Source: an uncultured Bacteroidota bacterium (GTDB taxonomy: Bacteria; Bacteroidota; Bacteroidia; Flavobacteriales; Flavobacteriaceae). From it: a DNA stretch of 64,000 nucleotides. The notes beneath the pieces were generated by a model. That model was not told the DNA's origin and did not search any database. It saw nothing but the letters and a program-made list of their open reading frames with translations. The stretch covers positions 1 through 64,000 of the forward strand of contig CACEGG010000003.1 in NCBI GenBank assembly GCA_902559035.1. The letters are read 5' to 3'. Numbering within the stretch: the first letter of the stretch is position 1; each line of letters begins with the position of its first letter. The translations under genes and the position numbers were made by a program. This document shows positions 56,881-64,000 of this stretch, piece after piece.

Positions 56881-58431
56881 GTGAATAAAGAAATTATAAT
56901 AAGATCTAATTCCACAGCTGTTGATTTTGCACTACTTAAAAACGGTAAATTAATTGAACTTCATAAACAAAACGATAGTAATAAATTTAATGTTGGAGAC
57001 ATTTTTCTAGCCAAAACTAAAAAAACTGTTTCTGGTCTTAATGCTGCATTTGTCAATGTAGGTTATGAAAAAGATGCTTTTTTGCATTATCATGACTTAG
57101 GGCCAAAAATATTATCATTAATTAAGTTCATTAAAGGTGTAAGCACAGGTAAATTAAAAAAATTTTCACTAGAAAAATTTCCCTTTGAATCAGAAATTGA
57201 CAAAGAAGGAAGTATTTCGGACGTTATAAGTCCAAATCAAACTGTTTTAGTTCAAATTATCAAAGAACCCATCTCAACTAAAGGGCCGAGAATAAGCTCA
57301 GAATTATCCTTTGCAGGCCGTTTTTTAGTTTTGGTTCCTTTTTCTAACAGAATATCTATTTCTCAAAAGATTGAAAGTAGAGAAGAAAAAAGCAGATTAA
57401 AAAGACTTGTACAAAGTATTAAACCTAAAGGTTTCGGTGTAATTGTAAGAACTGTTGCTAAAGATCAAAAAGTAGCAGCTCTTGATAAAGATTTAAAAAA
57501 CTTATTTAATCGTTGGACAAATCTTTGTAAAAGAATTCAAGGTTCAGATGTACCTTTAAAAGTACAAAGTGAACTTAACCGATCCTCTTCAATATTAAGA
57601 GATTATTTCAATGACAGTTTTACTGGAATACATGTTAATCAAAAATCCATGTATTCTGAAGTAAAGGATTATTTAAAGGAAATTGCTCCAAAAAAACAAT
57701 CTATAGTAAAACTTCACAAATCACACAATCCAATTTTTGAAGAATATGGAATAGAACGTCAAATCAAAACAGCATTTGGTAGAACCGTTACAATGAGTAA
57801 AGGTGCATACCTAATCATTGAGCATACTGAAGCTCTTCACGTTATTGATGTTAATAGTGGAAATCGATCAACAAAATCAAAAAATCAAGAAGATTCAGCC
57901 CTTGAAGTAAATCTAGTAGCCGCTACAGAAATAGCAAGGCAATTAAGACTTAGAGATATGGGTGGAATTATTGTAGTTGATTTTATAGATTTATTAAATC
58001 CAGAAAACCGAAAAACTCTTTTTGATCATTTTAAAAAGGAAATGGAGTCTGACAGAGCTAAGCATAAGATTTTACCACCAAGTAAAATTGGCTTAATTCA
58101 AATGACTAGACAAAGGGTAAGGTCTGAAATGGAAATCAAAACAATTGAGCCAAACCCTAATGAAAATGGTAAAGTTGAAGCTCCAATTGTTTTAATTGAT
58201 AAAATCTATGGAAAACTCGAAAAAATTCTTTTGAGTAAAAAATACAATAATGTAAAGATTTTTTTACACGTTCATCCATTTGTTGCTGCTTATTTAAAAA
58301 GCGAATACCCCTCAGTTAGAATGAGATGGTATTTACAACATAAAAGATGGATTAGTATTGTTCCAAGAGATGCATACACCTATTTACATTTTAGATTCTT
58401 TAACAAAGAAGGTAAAATCATAAATGCATAA
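56881..58431 (+). CDS. rng: Ribonuclease E/G (GTG start)
   Basis: DIFLAKTKKTVSGLNAAFVNVGYEKDAFLHYHDLG S1 region; LHVIDVNSGNRSTK; GGIIVVDFIDL; LIQMTRQRVR. Confidence 0.96.
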   Translation: MNKEIIIRSNSTAVDFALLKNGKLIELHKQNDSNKFNVGDIFLAKTKKTVSGLNAAFVNVGYEKDAFLHYHDLGPKILSLIKFIKGVSTGKLKKFSLEKFPFESEIDKEGSISDVISPNQTVLVQIIKEPISTKGPRISSELSFAGRFLVLVPFSNRISISQKIESREEKSRLKRLVQSIKPKGFGVIVRTVAKDQKVAALDKDLKNLFNRWTNLCKRIQGSDVPLKVQSELNRSSSILRDYFNDSFTGIHVNQKSMYSEVKDYLKEIAPKKQSIVKLHKSHNPIFEEYGIERQIKTAFGRTVTMSKGAYLIIEHTEALHVIDVNSGNRSTKSKNQEDSALEVNLVAATEIARQLRLRDMGGIIVVDFIDLLNPENRKTLFDHFKKEMESDRAKHKILPPSKIGLIQMTRQRVRSEMEIKTIEPNPNENGKVEAPIVLIDKIYGKLEKILLSKKYNNVKIFLHVHPFVAAYLKSEYPSVRMRWYLQHKRWISIVPRDAYTYLHFRFFNKEGKIINA

Positions 58432-58460
58432 AAAAGCGGCTAAAAGCCGCTTTTTTTTTG
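58431..58460 (+). terminator. Intrinsic terminator after RNase E/G
   Basis: AAAAAGCGGC-TAAAA-GCCGCTTTTTTTTT. Confidence 0.93.
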
Positions 58461-58485
58461 CTCAAAAAAAACCTAATTTACATTA

Positions 58486-58953
58486 ATGAAAAGTGAAAAC
58501 TTTACGATTAAAGAAATTGAATTTAAACTTAAACAGTACTGTTCCTATCAGGATAGGTGTCATAGTGAAGTTGAAAATAAATTATCAAAGTTCAATTTAA
58601 TTTCCCAGGCAAAAGATCAAATACTTTTTAATTTAATTAACGATGATTACTTGAACGAAACCAGATTTTGTAAAAGCTTTGTTAGAGGTAAGTTTAAAAT
58701 CAAAAATTGGGGAAAAAGAAGAATAATACAAGAACTGAAATCTAGGAAAATATCAGAATTTAATATTAAGAAAGGACTTAGTGAAATAAATGAATTTGAT
58801 TATCAAGAAAAATTTGAAAATCTATTTAATAAAAAATTATCATCTTTAGAAAATCTAAATAGTATTGATAAAAAGAAAAAAATCTTTTCTTATTTACAAT
58901 ACAGAGGATGGGAAACTAATTTAATCTATGAAAAAATTAATCAAATTTTATGA
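58486..58953 (+). CDS. recX: Regulatory protein RecX
   Basis: LKQYCSYQDRCHSEVENKL; DDYLNETRFCKSFVRGKFKIKNWGKRRIIQELKSRKIS. Confidence 0.9.
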   Translation: MKSENFTIKEIEFKLKQYCSYQDRCHSEVENKLSKFNLISQAKDQILFNLINDDYLNETRFCKSFVRGKFKIKNWGKRRIIQELKSRKISEFNIKKGLSEINEFDYQEKFENLFNKKLSSLENLNSIDKKKKIFSYLQYRGWETNLIYEKINQIL

Positions 58954-60568
58954 TATATTATTAATATTAGCAGTTACAATTTTTTTTCAAAGCTGTACTA
59001 AGACTGTTGATTTAATAGCACATAATGGCAACATCTACACAGTTGATGAGAATTTTTCTAAAGCATCAGCGTTTGCAGTTGAAAATGGAAAATTTATTGA
59101 TGTTGGGTCTGACGATATATTATCAAAATACAAAAGTGATAATATTATAAATCTTAATGGCTCAACTGTATTACCAGGCCTTATTGATGCGCATTGTCAT
59201 TTTTACGGACTTGGACTTAATCAAAGTGTTATTGATTTAACTGGAACTAAATCTTTCAGTGAAATAATTGATAAAATTTCTAATGACGATAAGAAATCTG
59301 TTATTAGAGGAAGAGGTTGGGATCAAAACGATTGGACCATAAAGAAATTCCCTAATAAAACTAAATTAGATTTATTATATCCAGAAACGCCGATTATTTT
59401 AGAAAGAATTGATGGTCATGCCTATCTTGTTAATCAAAAAGCCCTGGATGTTGCTAAAATTGATGTTAATACCAAATCAAAAAACGGTACTGTTGTAATT
59501 GAGAATGGAAAGCTAACTGGTGTACTAATTGATGGTCCAATGTCTTTAATTGATAAAGCGTTTGGAAACATTTCTAATCAGGAGAAAATAGATGCTCTTT
59601 TAAGCGCACAAGATATTTGTTTCAAACATGGACTAACCACCGTAGATGATGCTGGATTATCAAAAGAAGTCATATTACTTATCGATAGTCTGCAAAAGAA
59701 AAATAAATTAAAAATGCGTGTTTATGCTATGATTAGTAATTCGACAGAAGATGTCAATTATTTTTTAGATAAGGGACCTATTAAAACTAGTCTTCTTAAC
59801 GTAAGGTCGGTAAAAGTTTATGGAGATGGAGCATTAGGATCTCGTGGAGCAACATTAAAGGAGCCTTACTCAGACGATAAACATAATTATGGAAAACTAG
59901 TAACAGATATTCAAAGCGTTAAAGAACTGGCAAAAAGACTGTCGAATGAAAACTTTCAAATGAATACCCATGCAATTGGTGATTCCACTATAAATATTTT
60001 ACTAAATGAATATTCAAAAGTTTTAGAAAATAAAAAAGATCCAAGATGGCGAATAGAACATTCACAGATTGTAGATCTAAACGATATAAATGGTTACAGT
60101 AAAAAAATACTACCCTCAGTCCAACCTACTCATGCAACCAGTGATATGTATTGGGCAGAGGATAGAGTTGGTCCAAAACGAATAAAAGGAGCTTATGCAT
60201 ATAAAGATTTACTAGAAAGATCTAAAGTCATAGGACTTGGGACCGATTTTCCAGTTGAAAAAGTTAATCCATTTCACACCTTTTATGCAGCTACAGCAAG
60301 AAAAGATTTAGACAATTATCCTGAGGGCGGATTTGAGTTTTCAAATGCACTATCCAGAGAAGAAACTTTAAAAGGAATGACTATATGGGCGGCTTACTTA
60401 AATTTTGAAGAAAACGAAAAAGGTAGTATTGAAAAAAATAAGTTTGCAGATTTTATAGTAATTGATAGAGATCTAATGAACGTAGATCTTGATTTAACAC
60501 CAAATACAAAAGTTTTAAAGACATATTTATCAGGTGATTTAGTCTATTCCAACACTAATTCCAACTAG
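58928..60568 (+). CDS. Amidohydrolase family lipoprotein
   Basis: Lipobox-like FFQSCTK; STVLPGLIDAHCHFYGLGLNQ; MNTHAIGDSTI; GLGTDFPVEKVNPFHTFYAA. Confidence 0.92.
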   Translation: MKKLIKFYDILLILAVTIFFQSCTKTVDLIAHNGNIYTVDENFSKASAFAVENGKFIDVGSDDILSKYKSDNIINLNGSTVLPGLIDAHCHFYGLGLNQSVIDLTGTKSFSEIIDKISNDDKKSVIRGRGWDQNDWTIKKFPNKTKLDLLYPETPIILERIDGHAYLVNQKALDVAKIDVNTKSKNGTVVIENGKLTGVLIDGPMSLIDKAFGNISNQEKIDALLSAQDICFKHGLTTVDDAGLSKEVILLIDSLQKKNKLKMRVYAMISNSTEDVNYFLDKGPIKTSLLNVRSVKVYGDGALGSRGATLKEPYSDDKHNYGKLVTDIQSVKELAKRLSNENFQMNTHAIGDSTINILLNEYSKVLENKKDPRWRIEHSQIVDLNDINGYSKKILPSVQPTHATSDMYWAEDRVGPKRIKGAYAYKDLLERSKVIGLGTDFPVEKVNPFHTFYAATARKDLDNYPEGGFEFSNALSREETLKGMTIWAAYLNFEENEKGSIEKNKFADFIVIDRDLMNVDLDLTPNTKVLKTYLSGDLVYSNTNSN

Positions 60569-62344
60569 AAAACTTGTTCCTGGCATTGGGACTAAATTAG
60601 TCTCAGAGTATACCTCATCAAATATATTATTGACATAAATAAACAATCCTTTTTTATACATGATTTTGGAGTCGAGGATATTATAACTAGACTTGTCAGA
60701 TCGCTCAGCATACTTATAAACAAATGAATGATTTACATTTCGAATGTAATTCAAATTTAATTTAGATGTAAAATGATGTTTTAAAGAATTTAATGAATAC
60801 TTTGAAAAATTAATATTAGTTACGTAATTATTATCCTTAATATTGGTATAACCTAGGTTTAAATAATTTTGGTTTTGAAAATTATATCTAAAATCAAGTT
60901 CAAATCCGGTAGTTTTTAAAGAACCAATATTTACAGCATTCCACAAATCGTTCTCATTTTCTTTAACATAGTCAATAATATTTTTTGCTTTTCTATTAAA
61001 GAATGCACCTGAAATTTTAAAATTTGAGGTATTGTATTTGAAACCCAGTTCTGTTGAAGTTGCAGATTCAGGATTTAAATTTTCATTACCAATAGTCGTT
61101 CGATCACTATAATAAAGATCAGTGTAGGTTGGTATTCTGAAAGTCTTACCTATGTTACTGTACAATTTGAAATTTGAGTTTATGTTATATCCTATATCAA
61201 TTCCGGGAAAAGAATGAAATGACATATCTGAAAAGTAACTTACAGCTATTCCTGGTGATAGAACTAGTTTTTCATCAAATAATTTAAAGGTGTGATCAAC
61301 AAACAAGTTAACAGTTGTTCTATCGTGTTCTCCTAAATTATTACTTGAAATGTTTACAGTTGATAAATCTATACCAAAACCTGTAACACCAGAGTTAGAG
61401 AAATAAGAACCACTTAATTCAGCAGATACTTTATTGGTTTTATGTAGGTTTCTGTACACAGAGGGATTATCTCTAATGTAAATGTATTCATCTTGTCCTC
61501 TTCTCCAATATAGTCTGGGTTTAATAGATAACTTTTCAGAATTTATAGTTGTAGAAACACCTAACAAACTGGCTTGAGTTTCTTCATATTGTTCAGTAGC
61601 ACTTGGGCTTGCATAAAAACCATTAGCACCAAATTTATTTTCTGTAAATGATGCTATAACATCAATCGGAGATGACTTTAAGTTAAAAGAAGTTTTTACA
61701 AAATAATTATTTCTTTTGTAATCAGTATTATGTCTATAACCATCCGAGTTATTATTTGAAAAGCTAATTAAAGATTTTACTTTATTTGTTATTATTTTGG
61801 TTACTGTGGATATGTTTTTCTGTTCAAACGAACCGTAAGAAATTTCTTTAAGACTCAAATCTATCTGTTTCTTTTCACCTGTCACATCTTTAGTAACAAT
61901 GTTTATGGCCCCATTAAAAGCATTTTGACCAAAAATTCTAGCAGCTGGACCTTTAATTACTTCGATTCGTTCAATTAAATACAGTGGAAGAATCATATTC
62001 AATGTGTGATGGCCTGTTTGGGCATCATCCATTTTCATCCCGTCCACTAGTAACAAAGTTTGGTCAAAACCACCTCCTCTTATGTAAAGATCTCCCTGAA
62101 CACCACCAACACCTCTTCTTCTAACGTCAATTCCAGTAATTTCTTGTAAAAGATCAGAAACATTTGACGCTGGACTATTTTTAATATAATCAGAGGAGAT
62201 TATTTTTACGGTTCTAAAGTTCTTGGAAAAAGGGATTTCAAGTTTTGTTGTTGAAACTACTACTTCTTTCAGGTCAGTGGTGTCTTGCTGAGAAATAATA
62301 ATATTAAAAAACAGTAAAAATAAAAGTGCAAGACTTTTTTTCAT
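60539..62344 (-). CDS. TonB-dependent receptor, BtuB-like
   Basis: Signal peptide; LQEITGIDVRRRGVGGVQGDLYIRGGGFDQTLLLVDGMKMDDAQTGHHTLN; IEVIKGPAARIFGQNAFNGAINIV. Confidence 0.92.
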   Translation of the reverse strand: MKKSLALLFLLFFNIIISQQDTTDLKEVVVSTTKLEIPFSKNFRTVKIISSDYIKNSPASNVSDLLQEITGIDVRRRGVGGVQGDLYIRGGGFDQTLLLVDGMKMDDAQTGHHTLNMILPLYLIERIEVIKGPAARIFGQNAFNGAINIVTKDVTGEKKQIDLSLKEISYGSFEQKNISTVTKIITNKVKSLISFSNNNSDGYRHNTDYKRNNYFVKTSFNLKSSPIDVIASFTENKFGANGFYASPSATEQYEETQASLLGVSTTINSEKLSIKPRLYWRRGQDEYIYIRDNPSVYRNLHKTNKVSAELSGSYFSNSGVTGFGIDLSTVNISSNNLGEHDRTTVNLFVDHTFKLFDEKLVLSPGIAVSYFSDMSFHSFPGIDIGYNINSNFKLYSNIGKTFRIPTYTDLYYSDRTTIGNENLNPESATSTELGFKYNTSNFKISGAFFNRKAKNIIDYVKENENDLWNAVNIGSLKTTGFELDFRYNFQNQNYLNLGYTNIKDNNYVTNINFSKYSLNSLKHHFTSKLNLNYIRNVNHSFVYKYAERSDKSSYNILDSKIMYKKGLFIYVNNIFDEVYSETNLVPMPGTSFLVGISVGID

Positions 62345-62367
62345 AGAGACAGTAAAAAGTTAAAACT

Positions 62368-62646
62368 TTAGTCAGTTAATATAATGACTTTATTTTCTTT
62401 CATCTCAACAACTCCAGAACTAACTGATAAGTGTATTTCTTTTGGACTAATAACAGAAAATGAATCAGGCAAACTATTTGAATCTTCAATTTCACCAGAT
62501 ATTTTAACGGTACCTGAAATTAAAGTAGATACAATTGGAGCATGATTATCTAACATTTGAAAAGATCCATCAGTGCCTGGAACAATGACTGATTCTACAT
62601 CAGCTGTTAGTAATGTTCTTTCAGGACTTACTATTTCTAATTGCAT
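62368..62646 (-). CDS. atpC: ATP synthase F1 subunit epsilon
   Basis: MQLEIVSPERTLLTADVESVIVPGTDGSFQMLDNHAPIVSTL. Confidence 0.96.
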   Translation of the reverse strand: MQLEIVSPERTLLTADVESVIVPGTDGSFQMLDNHAPIVSTLISGTVKISGEIEDSNSLPDSFSVISPKEIHLSVSSGVVEMKENKVIILTD

Positions 62647-62655
62647 AGTCTAGTT

Positions 62656-64000
<1,345 letters not shown>

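Overview
This is an AT-rich chromosomal window from a member of the Bacteroidota, probably a marine flavobacterium. That placement is inferred from the T9SS C-terminal domain, GLPGLI, gldD and TonB-receptor content and from TTG-N17-21-TAnnTTTG promoters. Content is almost entirely core metabolism and envelope genes. I saw no prophage, transposon, CRISPR array, rRNA or tRNA. The most interesting signal is in the intergenic gap upstream of pheA and is absent from the ORF track. It is a 25-codon leader ORF, MNRNYFFQSFYFFFYFEEETGPFYI* (12 of 25 residues Phe/Tyr). It is followed by mutually exclusive antiterminator and terminator hairpins, and the U-tract ends only a few nt before the pheA ATG. This looks like a complete ribosome-mediated attenuator for a six-gene aromatic operon (pheA-aminotransferase-tyrA-DAHP synthase/chorismate mutase-rsgA-dtd). 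Other RNA elements are a SAM-II riboswitch upstream of metY-metX, a TPP riboswitch upstream of a TonB receptor, a terminator-like hairpin in the greA leader, and a repeat/hairpin-bearing 5' region upstream of RNase E/G. Other notable points are a 2TM-DHFR fusion, a missed 30-aa basic ORF, gldD without gldE, a His/Asp-rich TonB receptor paired with a small Cys/His protein, and a 28-bp palindrome between pdhB and etfB.
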